This document shows positions 18,506 through 26,093 of a DNA stretch of 64,000 nt, one piece after another. Both the position numbers and the translations under genes were made by a program. The number at the start of each line of letters is the position of its first letter. The first letter of the stretch is position 1. The stretch spans positions 163,664 through 227,663 of the forward strand of contig NZ_FTMV01000012.1 of NCBI RefSeq assembly GCF_900156175.1. The letters are read 5' to 3'. The notes under the pieces are model-generated. The model was not told the origin of the DNA, searched no databases, and saw only the letters and a program-made list of their open reading frames with translations. This DNA comes from Janthinobacterium sp. TND4EL3. GTDB taxonomy: Bacteria > Pseudomonadota > Gammaproteobacteria > Burkholderiales > Burkholderiaceae_D.

Positions 18506-20287
18506 TTATGCTGCTTTGGTGATCAGGGCAGCGTACTCAGCGGCAAAGTCGAACTTGGCCAGGCGTTCGATGGCCTCGGCTGCCGTCAGGCCGAACTGCT
18601 CGAACATCACATCGAGGATGTCGCTGTCGGATGGGTAGAGGTCATCGGCAGCGGCGTCGAGGAGGTCAGGCGCTGGCGCTGGGCGGCTCGCGGCCGGCAC
18701 TGGTGCGGTGGCGGCCGGCGCGCGGCGGGCGGCAATAGGGGCGGTAGGTTTGGACGCTGCAACTTGGGCGACCGGCTCGACGGCACGCTCGGCAGTGAGC
18801 TGCGAGGCTTGCTCGGCCAACTGGCGCTGCGTGTCGGCTGCCGCGCGTTCGCGCTCGACCTGCGCCGCTGCCGCCGCGAGGCGGTCGGATTCGATCTGGG
18901 CCAGCCGGATCGTTTCGGCCGCTGCCTCTTCTGCCTTGACGCGTTCCTCTTCCCGGATCCGTGCGCGCTCGGCTTCGGCCTTCGCTTCCTCGGTGCGCTT
19001 GTGGTCCGCGATGCGGGTGGTGATGACCAGCTGGAAGTCATCCATCGGCTTGCCGATGATGTTGGCCATGTCCATGAAGAGGAAGCCGTAGCTGGCAGCA
19101 TTCTCGCGGCACCAATTTTGTTTTGCACGGAAGTCTGCGGCCATGGTGTTCGTGGCGATCTTGGCGCTGGCCAGCAGCGTATCGACGGCATCGTGCAGGC
19201 TGGCCATCGTGCGTTTGTTCTTCGTGGTGCCGGCAAAGTCGGGCATGGCCTGGGCCAGGCGCAGTGGCTTGATCTCGGCTTCCAATGCGGCCACATGGTC
19301 GGCATAGGCTGACTTGGCCTCGGCCAGGATCGTTTCCTTGATTTCCAGCTTGCGCCTGTCGACCAGCTTGGTCAGCATCAGGCGCTTGGTGCGCAGCTGG
19401 TCCTTGATCAGGTCGACCGTGCGCATCAAGTCGTCAATGCTGGCCGTTTGCGCGATGGCGGCCGCCTTGGCGCGCTCAATGTCCTTCTCGGCTGTGTCGC
19501 AGTATTTGATCGTCAGTTCCGCGTTGGCGAAGTCCTGGTCGTCCTGCAGGTCAGTCTTGATGCCGGCGATGAAGTGCTCGGCCTGCTCCTTGAACGTCGG
19601 CAGGTTCGTCAGCGTGACTTCGCCGCGAATATTGGCGACAAGGGAGGGAAGGGCGATTATCGCTTCAGCTTCGGGCTTTTCAGCTTGCGCCGCAGGCACG
19701 TAGTTGACCAGGTCTATCTCGAACTGCTCCCAGCCTGCCACGATTTCTGCGCGCAGCTGCTGGTCTGGTGTGTACCAGCAGTAGCGCTCTTCGGCCAGTG
19801 CGTCGCCCTCCCATCGGGTTGCCAAGAACAGCGCCCGGTCAGCGCCCGACACCAGCAACTGCTGTTCCATCTGGATCCGGTATGCCGGCGCTAAGAAGTC
19901 ATTGGCGTTGCCGCCTTGCTGGCGGATTGCTGCGCGCAGGCTGTCGTTCAGGGTTTTGTGCTCCCACGCCGTATCGTCGCAGATGGTCAGGCCATCAAAC
20001 GACGCTGACAGGGTGCCCAGCGAACCCACGACCGGGTACAGGCTCTCGCCGATCAACTCCTCAGCGCGCGGGCGCGCCAAGGCCTCAAAGCGGTGGCCAT
20101 CATCGAAACGCATTTGCGTATGCGCATCGATCTCGGCGGCCAGGCCGGTGTGCACTTCGTGCAGCAACTGATTGCGGGTCTTGTACGGCGAGACGCCCAT
20201 CATCGCCGGCGCGTCGCTGGCATTGCGGTGGGTGACTCGGTATGCCAGCCATTCCGGCGTGCCTTGGGTGAGTTCGTGCTGTTCCAT
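18506..20287 (-). CDS. YqaJ-type phage exonuclease with long coiled-coil C-terminus
   Basis: A 593-residue protein from ATG 20287. The first 230 residues form a lambda-exo-like PD-(D/E)XK nuclease: RNASDAPAMMG near residue 21, DDGHRFEALAR (Glu68), SFDGL (Asp98) and WEHKTL with Glu109 and Lys111. It would process double-strand ends 5' to 3' for annealing recombination. Residues about 230-590 are helical, Ala/Glu/Arg-rich and end with EEERVKAEEAAAE-type coiled coil and a Pro/Ala linker, an uncommon extension for this nuclease. The partner annealing gene lies directly upstream. Confidence 0.85.
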   Translation of the reverse strand: MEQHELTQGTPEWLAYRVTHRNASDAPAMMGVSPYKTRNQLLHEVHTGLAAEIDAHTQMRFDDGHRFEALARPRAEELIGESLYPVVGSLGTLSASFDGLTICDDTAWEHKTLNDSLRAAIRQQGGNANDFLAPAYRIQMEQQLLVSGADRALFLATRWEGDALAEERYCWYTPDQQLRAEIVAGWEQFEIDLVNYVPAAQAEKPEAEAIIALPSLVANIRGEVTLTNLPTFKEQAEHFIAGIKTDLQDDQDFANAELTIKYCDTAEKDIERAKAAAIAQTASIDDLMRTVDLIKDQLRTKRLMLTKLVDRRKLEIKETILAEAKSAYADHVAALEAEIKPLRLAQAMPDFAGTTKNKRTMASLHDAVDTLLASAKIATNTMAADFRAKQNWCRENAASYGFLFMDMANIIGKPMDDFQLVITTRIADHKRTEEAKAEAERARIREEERVKAEEAAAETIRLAQIESDRLAAAAAQVERERAAADTQRQLAEQASQLTAERAVEPVAQVAASKPTAPIAARRAPAATAPVPAASRPAPAPDLLDAAADDLYPSDSDILDVMFEQFGLTAAEAIERLAKFDFAAEYAALITKAA

Positions 20288-20327
20288 TCTGGTTCCTTGG
20301 TGGGTGAGGTTGGGCCGGCGCGCCGGA

Positions 20328-21404
20328 TTAATCGTTTTCGTGGGTCCAGCTGTCAATGACCGTCTTCTGGTCTTCTGTCAGCAGTGTTTTTGTCTGGATG
20401 GAGGTGATCAGGTCTTTCACTGGCTTACCTTTTTCCAGAATTGCTTTGCGCCAGGCGGGCGTGTTTGCCGCGAAGTCCTCATCGGTGCAAGTTGGCAAAA
20501 CCTTCGGCGTTGCTGGTTTTTTCTCGGCGGCCGGTTTTGCCTCGCCGTCCTGCTCGGCCTTGTTGTCGAGCACGGTTGACCACGTTGCCTCTCCGTCGCG
20601 GATGGCGCCATAGATGCCGCGCAGGCTCACCAACTCGGCTGGCGAGCACTGGTCAATGTCGTGCCCGAGGTAATCGACCAGATCGACCGCCTTGACGCCC
20701 AGCGCGCCAAAGGCATCGACAATCTTTTTCCGTTCTGCTGCAGGGTCGCGTGCCGCGTCATCCATGCGGATGGCCTTGATGATGTCGATAGCCTCATCCT
20801 GAATGTCGCCTGGAATGATGCGCAGTCCCAACGTGCGGACGGCTTTCGACAAGAGGGCGCCGCGCTTGTTGAGCAAGTCATCGTCCTGCGCGGGCACGGT
20901 GAAAACAGGCTTATTCCAGCTATTCAGCCGGCGCGAAATATAACTGCCGTCATCCATCGGCTTGCTGCGCTCGACTGTTTTGGAAATTTTGACGTCCATC
21001 GAATAGGTGATGTTCGCTTCGAGATCGGTCACGGTGACGCGCTGGATTTCTTTCAGGTCGTCCTCAAACACCATGACCGGCTCGGTCAGCACGTTTTTCA
21101 TATGGCGCAGCGCCGATTCGACAAACCGGATGCCAAGGCCTTCGACACCCTGGCCGATAGGTTTGACGTAGTAGACGCTCTTGTTATTGGCAAACGAAGG
21201 CCTGCGGCATTCAACCAGGATGTCGCTGCGTACCTGGTCCCAGTTGCGCGGATTGCGCATGGCCATGACATAGCGTGCCTCGACCATCGCCTTGCCCTGG
21301 GCGGCAGCCATGGTCGACGCGGTTTCCTGCACTGCGAACGTAGACTGCGATTCGCCGAAGCCCTCGCGGGTGGCCAGGGCGTTCTGGCTGATTGGTGCGT
21401 TCAT
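20328..21404 (-). CDS. Putative phage single-strand annealing protein
   Basis: A 358-residue protein directly upstream of the YqaJ exonuclease, the usual place of a RecT/Red-beta-like annealing protein. Features: MAMRNPRNWDQVRSDILVEC, then YYVKPIGQGVEGLGIRFVES, and VTVTDLEANITYSMDV, the layout of a phage family often annotated only as hypothetical beside exonucleases. The C-terminal 90 residues are Lys/Glu-rich and probably flexible. Assignment rests on context plus motif layout, not on a proven activity. Confidence 0.65.
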   Translation of the reverse strand: MNAPISQNALATREGFGESQSTFAVQETASTMAAAQGKAMVEARYVMAMRNPRNWDQVRSDILVECRRPSFANNKSVYYVKPIGQGVEGLGIRFVESALRHMKNVLTEPVMVFEDDLKEIQRVTVTDLEANITYSMDVKISKTVERSKPMDDGSYISRRLNSWNKPVFTVPAQDDDLLNKRGALLSKAVRTLGLRIIPGDIQDEAIDIIKAIRMDDAARDPAAERKKIVDAFGALGVKAVDLVDYLGHDIDQCSPAELVSLRGIYGAIRDGEATWSTVLDNKAEQDGEAKPAAEKKPATPKVLPTCTDEDFAANTPAWRKAILEKGKPVKDLITSIQTKTLLTEDQKTVIDSWTHEND

Positions 21405-21541
21405 GACTTTTTCCTTGTGAGTTTTATAATTTCCGCCTTCAACAGCGCCAGGCGGACGGCGTAGACGATGGCGTGGCCGGCATGCCAGTTGCGTAAGGCC
21501 TGGCTGGCCACGTCCATCACGGCTTGGCTTACGACGTCCAC
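21401..21541 (-). CDS. Small hypothetical phage protein
   Basis: A 46-residue frame from a GTG at 21541 (an ATG eight codons further in is an alternative). It reads QALRNWHAGHAIVYAVRLAL and ends LTRKKS. It links the stop of the gene above to the ATG of the annealing protein with short overlaps, which favours a real coupled gene. Function unknown. Confidence 0.45.
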   Translation of the reverse strand: MDVVSQAVMDVASQALRNWHAGHAIVYAVRLALLKAEIIKLTRKKS

Positions 21542-21762
21542 TGCGCCTCCCGGTGGGCGCGGCCTAGGCGCTGCACGCGCGCGGCGGATGCATCCAGGTC
21601 GATCAGCGCTTCGATCTGCGCGGTGATCAGTTCTTTGCGCATTTCTTCGAGGCCAGCCAGTTCGCGGCGCACACCGGCCAGGCGCATCTTGTTCATGCGG
21701 TGCTGGTGCTGCGCTTGGTAGTGGCGATGTGCGGCCAGCAGGCGGTGGAAGAGGGTGATCAT
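21529..21762 (-). CDS. Small hypothetical helical phage protein
   Basis: A 77-residue basic helical protein (FHRLLAAHRHYQAQHQHRMN at the start, followed by EEMRKELITAQIEALIDLD). Start and stop overlap the neighbouring genes. Function unknown. Confidence 0.6.
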   Translation of the reverse strand: MITLFHRLLAAHRHYQAQHQHRMNKMRLAGVRRELAGLEEMRKELITAQIEALIDLDASAARVQRLGRAHREAQWTS

Positions 21763-21890
21763 GGCCGCACCATTGCCGTGACGCCCAGGGCGCCGTCGTC
21801 GTAGGCGGCATCGATCAGCGCGGCCAGGTTGCCGATGGCGGCGAAGCTGTGCACCGTGCTGGCGGTGCGGATGGTGATGATGTAGCTCAT
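21759..21890 (-). CDS. Small hypothetical phage protein
   Basis: A 43-residue product (starts MSYIITIRTASTVHSFAAIG) linked to both neighbours by ATGA overlaps at 21759-21762 and 21887-21890. The Ala-rich middle suggests an alpha/beta mini-domain. Function unknown. Confidence 0.55.
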   Translation of the reverse strand: MSYIITIRTASTVHSFAAIGNLAALIDAAYDDGALGVTAMVRP

Positions 21891-22201
21891 GCTGCACCTG
21901 CTGGATGCATTGCGGCAGCGATGCCGGCGTCTTCGCCGACCACGTAGCGGCCAGTCGTGCGGCCGCAGAACGGGCAGTGGCTGGCGATGCACGGCATTTC
22001 CTTGCCCTTGGCGCTGGCATAGCCCTTGCCCGTGCCACGGATGCGGAACGGGATGTTGATCGTGCTGAGCAGGCCCATGTCATCCGTCATGGCAAAGCCG
22101 GTGGCTTGGCACTCGACCTGGATGTCGCTGCCGGCCTTGGCCACGATGAATGGCGAGCTGGCCAGGTTTGTCTCGATTCTTTTGACGCAGTCGCAATTCA
22201 T
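21887..22201 (-). CDS. Hypothetical phage protein with a C-terminal CPFCG zinc motif
   Basis: A 104-residue protein with Cys pairs at both ends: MNCDCVKRIE at the N-terminus and ASHCPFCGRTTGRY near residue 75. The four cysteines could bind zinc. The core strand region VAKAGSDIQVECQATGF is beta-rich. Similar small zinc proteins are common in phage early operons. Function unknown. Confidence 0.65.
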   Translation of the reverse strand: MNCDCVKRIETNLASSPFIVAKAGSDIQVECQATGFAMTDDMGLLSTINIPFRIRGTGKGYASAKGKEMPCIASHCPFCGRTTGRYVVGEDAGIAAAMHPAGAA

Positions 22202-22281
22202 TGTTCTGCTCCTCTGGTTAATTGGTTGCTGGCGACCCGAGAAAATCCGTCGGGCGTGTGATTCCTGCGGCTGGTGGGCCA

Positions 22282-22388
22282 CCAACAAAGCAAGGGGCTG
22301 GTCACAAACCCAGCTGCTTCAAGGCCGGTCTTCGCTTTTGCTGCGCGACGATCGGGGCGAAGTTCACGCCCGTCCCTTGCTTTGTTGG
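22282..22388. repeat. 15-bp inverted repeat in the leftward operon
   Basis: CCAACAAAGCAAGGG at 22282-22296 is the exact reverse complement of 22374-22388. The 77-base spacer contains no convincing gene. It lies in a 236-base gap between two genes of the operon, and an RNA hairpin here could terminate or stabilise the leftward message. Confidence 0.5.
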
Positions 22389-22437
22389 CCGCCGGTTACG
22401 CCGGCGAAACGGGCCAGGGCGACTGGCCGGGGTGAAA

Positions 22438-22617
22438 TTAGGCTGCCGACACCTGCGAGGGGCGGAAGCGCTGGCGTTGCGTCGAGCCGTCCAGCAGCAC
22501 TTCCAGGAAGTCACCACGGGCGCCGGGATGCGTCTTCACGAACTTACCTGGGCGCGCCGCTGGGTCGGTTTTGGTGCCTTTCACATTCACCTTCTGGTTT
22601 TCTTTGAAATTCGACAT
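22438..22617 (-). CDS. Small phage protein (SH3-like barrel candidate)
   Basis: A 59-residue basic protein (SNFKENQKVNVKGTKTDP at the start, then GDFLEVLLDGSTQRQRFRPS). The size and alternating strands suggest a small barrel that could bind nucleic acid. The ATG at 22617 is preceded by AAGGAAATAC. It is too short to score strongly, but codon use and the operon position support it. Confidence 0.55.
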   Translation of the reverse strand: MSNFKENQKVNVKGTKTDPAARPGKFVKTHPGARGDFLEVLLDGSTQRQRFRPSQVSAA

Positions 22618-22765
22618 GCTGTATTTCCTTCAAGGTTGGTTGCGGCGCCGGGCTTCCCCGGGCGCCTGATCCTCACGAAGATCAATCGGGGCATTTCAGA
22701 TCCCACTGGGTCGGTTCTTTTGCCTGACCAGGACTAGCCGGATGGTTGCAGCACCCGACGACCGC

Positions 22766-23287
22766 TTACTGCAGAGAACCCGTTACTGGTGAGGGACGAT
22801 TGCTAAATCGAAACTCACCGAATGCTGCTTTTGCCGCAATCTCGTAAGCCTGAGCAGCCAGTTCACGTGTCTTGTGGCAGCCAAGGTAGTGATTGACGCC
22901 GCCGATCTTGATTTGGGCCTGCCAACTGCCATTGCGGCGCTCCGTCACGCCTTTGAGGCCAGATGCCGCCTTGACGGTTGTGTTTGCAATGTTCTGTGCA
23001 TGAGTTGCCAGACGAAGATTCACAATTCGGTTGTCGTCTCTCACACCATTTATGTGATCCATGCTCAGCGCTGGGAACTCGCCAAAATGAATCGCCCATG
23101 CCAGGCGGTGCGCCAAATGGGAGTGGTTGTCAATGTTCAAAATGCGATAACCATCCCTGTCGAGTCGCCCGCACGGCGCGCCGCGCTGCCGAACTTTGTT
23201 CTTGGAGGTTTTCTTCCAGGTCAGCAGTCCGGTTTCCGGGGCGTATTCGATTTCGGAACGCAGGTAGTCAATCGAGATAGTGAGCAT
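22766..23287 (-). CDS. HNH endonuclease with AP2-like DNA-binding domain
   Basis: A 173-residue mobile endonuclease. The first half has the HNH region (AHRLAWAIHFGEFP, then MDHINGVRDDNRIVNLRLAT with the conserved Asn residues); the second half, GLKGVTERRNGSWQAQIKIG followed by YLGCHKTRELAAQAY, is an AP2-like DNA-binding domain. Free-standing genes of this type home into phage genomes. It is inserted in the leftward early operon, between small genes, and a second one lies in the late region at 58 kb. Confidence 0.88.
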   Translation of the reverse strand: MLTISIDYLRSEIEYAPETGLLTWKKTSKNKVRQRGAPCGRLDRDGYRILNIDNHSHLAHRLAWAIHFGEFPALSMDHINGVRDDNRIVNLRLATHAQNIANTTVKAASGLKGVTERRNGSWQAQIKIGGVNHYLGCHKTRELAAQAYEIAAKAAFGEFRFSNRPSPVTGSLQ

Positions 23288-23349
23288 TGGTAGAAATCCA
23301 TCTATGTTTATGAGTCCTGTTCTGCCTTGAACAGCGGCGTGGGCGACCG

Positions 23350-23724
23350 CTAAATCTGCAACCTCTCCAGGCCCACGGCCTGCGCGCGGGTCTTGGCCTG
23401 GCAGTTCGCCGGATCGTCACGCGCCAGCTGCGCGGCACCATCGACTTCTCTGGTGGCTGCCGCCAGCGCATCCGAATAAATCGTGCCGGCGACAAATTCC
23501 CGGAACGCGTTGCCAGCGGTGGCCGCATCGCATGCCAAGGCGGTGCGCGCCAGCACATTCATGGCGCCAGCCGCTGCCAGCCGTTCGAGCAGCAGGTTGG
23601 CGATCCCGCTGGCGCCGGCGCCGCCGGTCAGCACTACGATGCGAGCGGCTGCATTTTTCTCAGCTGCGAGGCTGGTGATCATTTCCTCGCGCAGCTCGGC
23701 AGCATCGTGGTCGCGGGCACTCAT
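23350..23724 (-). CDS. Hypothetical phage protein, Ala-rich
   Basis: A 124-residue Ala-rich helical protein from the ATG at 23724, which overlaps the previous stop. The stretch NVLARTALACDAATAGNAFREFV hints at a helical bundle; no catalytic motif or membrane segment. Function unknown. Confidence 0.6.
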   Translation of the reverse strand: MSARDHDAAELREEMITSLAAEKNAAARIVVLTGGAGASGIANLLLERLAAAGAMNVLARTALACDAATAGNAFREFVAGTIYSDALAAATREVDGAAQLARDDPANCQAKTRAQAVGLERLQI

Positions 23725-24017
23725 GCGGCACCTGCCATCAAAAGGGATTCGGTAGCGCCGCTGCAAGCGCGAGTGAAGCGCAGCGGATCGGCCGGGCTTG
23801 CGTCAATTGCTGATGCCAGCAATTCGGCCAGCGCCGTGACCAGCGCCTCATGCAAATTCACCGAGGCGACGATCGTTGCTTCCAGATCGTTCGCGGCTGT
23901 GACGCCGATTTTTACGGATGGCGTCACGCACACGGTCGCACCGGTGGCGGACAGGATCATGCGTTGGCCGGTGGTGCGCAGCGGCAGCAGGGCTGCGACT
24001 TGTGGACTGATCTTCAT
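23721..24017 (-). CDS. Hypothetical phage protein
   Basis: A 98-residue protein from ATG 24017; a TTG at 24026 overlapping the upstream stop is an alternative start. Beta-rich N-terminal half (LRTTGQRMILSATGATVCVT) and helical second half with LHEALVTALAELLASAID. Function unknown. Confidence 0.55.
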   Translation of the reverse strand: MKISPQVAALLPLRTTGQRMILSATGATVCVTPSVKIGVTAANDLEATIVASVNLHEALVTALAELLASAIDASPADPLRFTRACSGATESLLMAGAA

Positions 24018-24022
24018 GGCGA

Positions 24023-24112
24023 TCAACCGCGCGCTGGGATGACGATTGCCGGGATCACTTCGCCGTGGGCGATGAGGACCGCTTCGAGTGCTGCGAGCTC
24101 TGCTGGGGACAT
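24023..24112 (-). CDS. 29-residue leader protein, first gene of the leftward operon
   Basis: A tiny frame starting at 24112 with a strong ribosome site (CAGGAG) and reading MSPAELAALEAVLIAHGEVI. It is the first coding frame after the leftward promoter and overlaps the next gene. It may be a real small protein or a translational leader. Confidence 0.5.
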   Translation of the reverse strand: MSPAELAALEAVLIAHGEVIPAIVIPARG

Positions 24113-24142
24113 GTCGTACTCCTGTGTTTGCTTGTTCGATGG

Positions 24143-24189
24143 CGAATATTAGTCCGACTGCTAATGAGATGTCAACAGTCGGACTAATA
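24143..24189. promoter_or_regulatory. Left operator cluster (OL-like) with two AGTC-S-GACT sites
   Basis: Two copies of the dyad AGTC-S-GACT lie at 24151-24159 (AGTCCGACT) and 24177-24185 (AGTCGGACT). Positions 24143-24164 are an exact inverted copy of 27565-27586, and 24171-24185 of 27545-27559. They overlap the leftward promoter and are the likely repressor binding sites controlling the recombination/int operon. Confidence 0.8.
24146..24175 (-). promoter_or_regulatory. Leftward early promoter (PL-like)
   Basis: On the minus strand, TTGACA (24170-24175) and TAATAT (24146-24151) are 18 bases apart. The predicted start near 24139 lies about 27 bases before the first start codon at 24112. Operator dyads cover the -35 and -10 elements. 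Confidence 0.8.
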
Positions 24190-24214
24190 AAAAATTAATT
24201 ATTTATCGAGCGAC

Positions 24215-24241
24215 GAAAAAAAGCCTCGAATCGTCGAGGCT
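24215..24241 (-). terminator. Terminator of the hic-secB-like operon
   Basis: Minus-strand stem AGCCTCGA/TCGAGGCT with a 4-base loop followed by seven T. It ends the leftward transcript of the hic cassette before it reaches the PL-like promoter. Confidence 0.88.
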
Positions 24242-24252
24242 GGTATGCGTGC

Positions 24253-24543
24253 TTAGAAGGGCAGTTCGGGAGGCGGTGGCGGCCGGAAGGCCTGCCATTC
24301 GATTTCGTCAGCGTTGATCTGGTTGATCAGCGGTCCGATGTCGAACGTGGAGTAGCTGCGCGAGAAGCCGCCGACGCGCGGCGACAGCAGCAGAATAGGC
24401 AGGGTAGGGAAGAACCGTTGTGCATGGAGCAGGGCGGCCGGGCCGGTGGTCGGCCAGGTATGCTCTGGCTCGACCTGTACCACGGCCAATTGGACTTGCT
24501 TGATCTTGATGATCGTGGCTTGAATTGTGATGATGTTGCTCAA
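24253..24543 (-). CDS. Hypothetical protein at the end of the hic cassette
   Basis: A 96-residue frame with a TTG start at 24543. It is rich in Ile and Val at the N-terminus (SNIITIQATIIKIKQVQLAV), has a Pro-rich tail (RPPPPPELPF), and no recognised domain. It follows the SecB-like gene by 61 bases and precedes the terminator, so it is probably in the same transcript. GC content is higher than in the hic genes, so it may instead belong to the original phage. Confidence 0.5.
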   Translation of the reverse strand: MSNIITIQATIIKIKQVQLAVVQVEPEHTWPTTGPAALLHAQRFFPTLPILLLSPRVGGFSRSYSTFDIGPLINQINADEIEWQAFRPPPPPELPF

Positions 24544-24604
24544 AATCGCGCAATCTGCCGTTACTGAGGTAAAAATTCCCCGATAGAAAGGGCATTTCTC
24601 AGTG

Positions 24605-25156
24605 CTACGCTTTGTTGTCTTCTACAATTTGAGCGTCGTCGATTTTAAAGGCTGGGATACGATTTTTTTCTATACCCAAGTCGGGACGAACTCCTGGATA
24701 TCCAAGATCTGCAGCCATTGTGGTAATTCTAGCTGTTCCAACCGCATGAACCTGCGCAACAAGATGAGGCGTAAGACTATTAAATAGCTTTACATCATCA
24801 ATCGGCCCTCCCTCGATATCAAAAGAAGCTTCTAGCTCAATATAAATAGAGAAAGATTTTTTCTCGTGTTTTTTTGAGGATTTCGTTTCTTTTACGAATC
24901 CCTCCAATGTCATAAGGTATTGAAATGTTCCCTTTGGATTCTCAGGATTGGATGAGGTCAGAATATGGCGGCATTGTTGTGATAATGCATAAACCCCTTT
25001 AGCAGCATCCGCAGAATTAATTATTCGCTCAGCGCTGACTTTAATTAAATCCACTGATTTAAGAACTAATTGATGATCAATAGCGGCAGACTTCAATGCG
25101 TCGCTCTTTTCTCTTGGGGGCGCTTTTTTTCTCGGCTTGGGGGTACTTGTGTCCAT
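24605..25156 (-). CDS. SecB-like chaperone linked to a HicAB pair
   Basis: A 183-residue AT-rich-gene product. Its second half aligns by eye with SecB: a long strand SIYIELEASFDIEGG, then LFNSLTPHLVAQVHAVGTAR leading to ITTMAADLGYPGVRPDLGI, matching the SecB order (hydrophobic strands, a helix with the RECITSMVSRG-like segment, then the FPQLNLAPVNF-like end). The N-terminus is Lys/Pro-rich. It starts inside the hicB 3' end (64-base overlap), after GGAGGA. SecB-like proteins beside toxin-antitoxin pairs form toxin-antitoxin-chaperone modules; that is the best reading here. Confidence 0.65.
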   Translation of the reverse strand: MDTSTPKPRKKAPPREKSDALKSAAIDHQLVLKSVDLIKVSAERIINSADAAKGVYALSQQCRHILTSSNPENPKGTFQYLMTLEGFVKETKSSKKHEKKSFSIYIELEASFDIEGGPIDDVKLFNSLTPHLVAQVHAVGTARITTMAADLGYPGVRPDLGIEKNRIPAFKIDDAQIVEDNKA

Positions 25157-25596
25157 GATGATCTAGAGTCCTCCTCATATGGTGCAGTTGTCGCTGCTTG
25201 AGTATCATCTGGATAATGATGATGCTCATGATTTTGGTTAATGGTTAAGACCGTCCGGCTTTCGCTAAGAAATTCAGTAATACACTCTCGCATCAGGTCA
25301 TTAAGGCTAGTTCCTTTTGCAATTGCTTTTATACTTGCGGCCTTATGAAGATCGGGCGAAATCCTCACATTAAAGCTTCCGCTAAACTGTTTATCTGGAA
25401 TGACATTTTCTGATGCGCATTTTTCCAGATAATAATCAATGGCTTTGCGGAATTCCGCTTCCAGTTCAGATGGATTGCTGGCTTCATATGTTATTAAATC
25501 GTTGATGAACATAACTTTCCCATGAAGGCAGTTATCTTCAATGCTAACTTCTATTGAGCCGCAATAGCCGTTATAGCTCAATGCTTTATCGCTCAT
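25093..25596 (-). CDS. hicB: HicB-family antitoxin with extended C-terminal tail
   Basis: A 167-residue antitoxin. Residues 1-65 are the HicB fold (YNGYCGSIEVSIEDNCLHGK, FINDLITYEASNPSELE); residues about 69-111 are a ribbon-helix-helix DNA-binding domain (GSFNVRISPDLHKAASI, KGTSLNDLMRECITEFL). A further tail (112-167), polar and with Tyr140 and Trp148, exceeds usual HicB proteins and is the place where chaperone-dependent antitoxins carry their chaperone-addiction segment. Strong ribosome site AAAGGAG before ATG 25596. It would bind and repress the operator at 25884-25906 and neutralise HicA. Confidence 0.9.
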   Translation of the reverse strand: MSDKALSYNGYCGSIEVSIEDNCLHGKVMFINDLITYEASNPSELEAEFRKAIDYYLEKCASENVIPDKQFSGSFNVRISPDLHKAASIKAIAKGTSLNDLMRECITEFLSESRTVLTINQNHEHHHYPDDTQAATTAPYEEDSRSSWTQVPPSREKKRPQEKRATH

Positions 25597-25608
25597 AATT
25601 CACTCCTT

Positions 25609-25857
25609 TTAAAGTCCCAATTCATCGAGCTTGGCGACAATTTCTCGTAAGGCGTAGCGTTTCATAATTTTTGCAGGATGAGGCTTATGTAAAAAAATCT
25701 TTATGCCTGATGCAACGAATATAAACGTTCTATAAGAGCCGGGCTTATCTGAGATGTCTTTAAAGCCAATCGATGTCAATGCGGTCACGAGCTCATCCCA
25801 TGTGAAGTCTGCAGGGATTTGGCGCAGCCTAGAAAGCAGTTTGACGGATTTGGACAC
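25609..25857 (-). CDS. hicA: HicA-family mRNA interferase toxin
   Basis: An 82-residue toxin with the double-stranded RNA-binding-like HicA fold: LLSRLRQIPADFTWDELVTA, then GSYRTFIFVASGIKIFLHKP and HPAKIMKRYALREIVAKL. Candidate active-site histidines lie in the LHKPHP segment; the usual GSH motif reads GSY here, typical of one HicA subclass. The start is a GTG at 25857. It is the first gene of the operon, 12 bases before hicB. HicA toxins cleave mRNA and arrest growth. Confidence 0.88.
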   Translation of the reverse strand: MSKSVKLLSRLRQIPADFTWDELVTALTSIGFKDISDKPGSYRTFIFVASGIKIFLHKPHPAKIMKRYALREIVAKLDELGL

Positions 25858-25877
25858 GAGATTATGGTCTTTTAAGT

Positions 25878-25906
25878 AGTATAGTGCAACTAAAATTTAG
25901 TTGCAC
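25878..25906 (-). promoter_or_regulatory. hicAB promoter with 23-bp perfect palindrome
   Basis: Positions 25884-25906 form a perfect 11-1-11 palindrome (arms GTGCAACTAAA). Read leftwards it adjoins a TATACT -10 at 25878-25883, about 20 bases upstream of hicA. It is the natural binding site of the HicB ribbon-helix-helix dimer and explains autoregulation. Confidence 0.75.
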
Positions 25907-26093
25907 AATATGTTGTAACGAGTTGTTCTGCGTCATAGCGAATCCTCCAGGCAGTGTCAGCCATTGAGCGCCGAATGGCTCTTTCAAGGTTCAAAATGCC
26001 TGTCTCCCCAGGGAGCCTGTTGATTGTTAAAGTATATTAAAAATCAGCTATTGTATGAAATTTAGCAATCGAAAAATCTATCCAATTGTCATT

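Noticed and set aside
24308..24595. Alternative minus-strand frame overlapping the gene at 24253-24543
   Set aside because: Basic, low-complexity composition and no ribosome site; the other frame fits better, though weakly.
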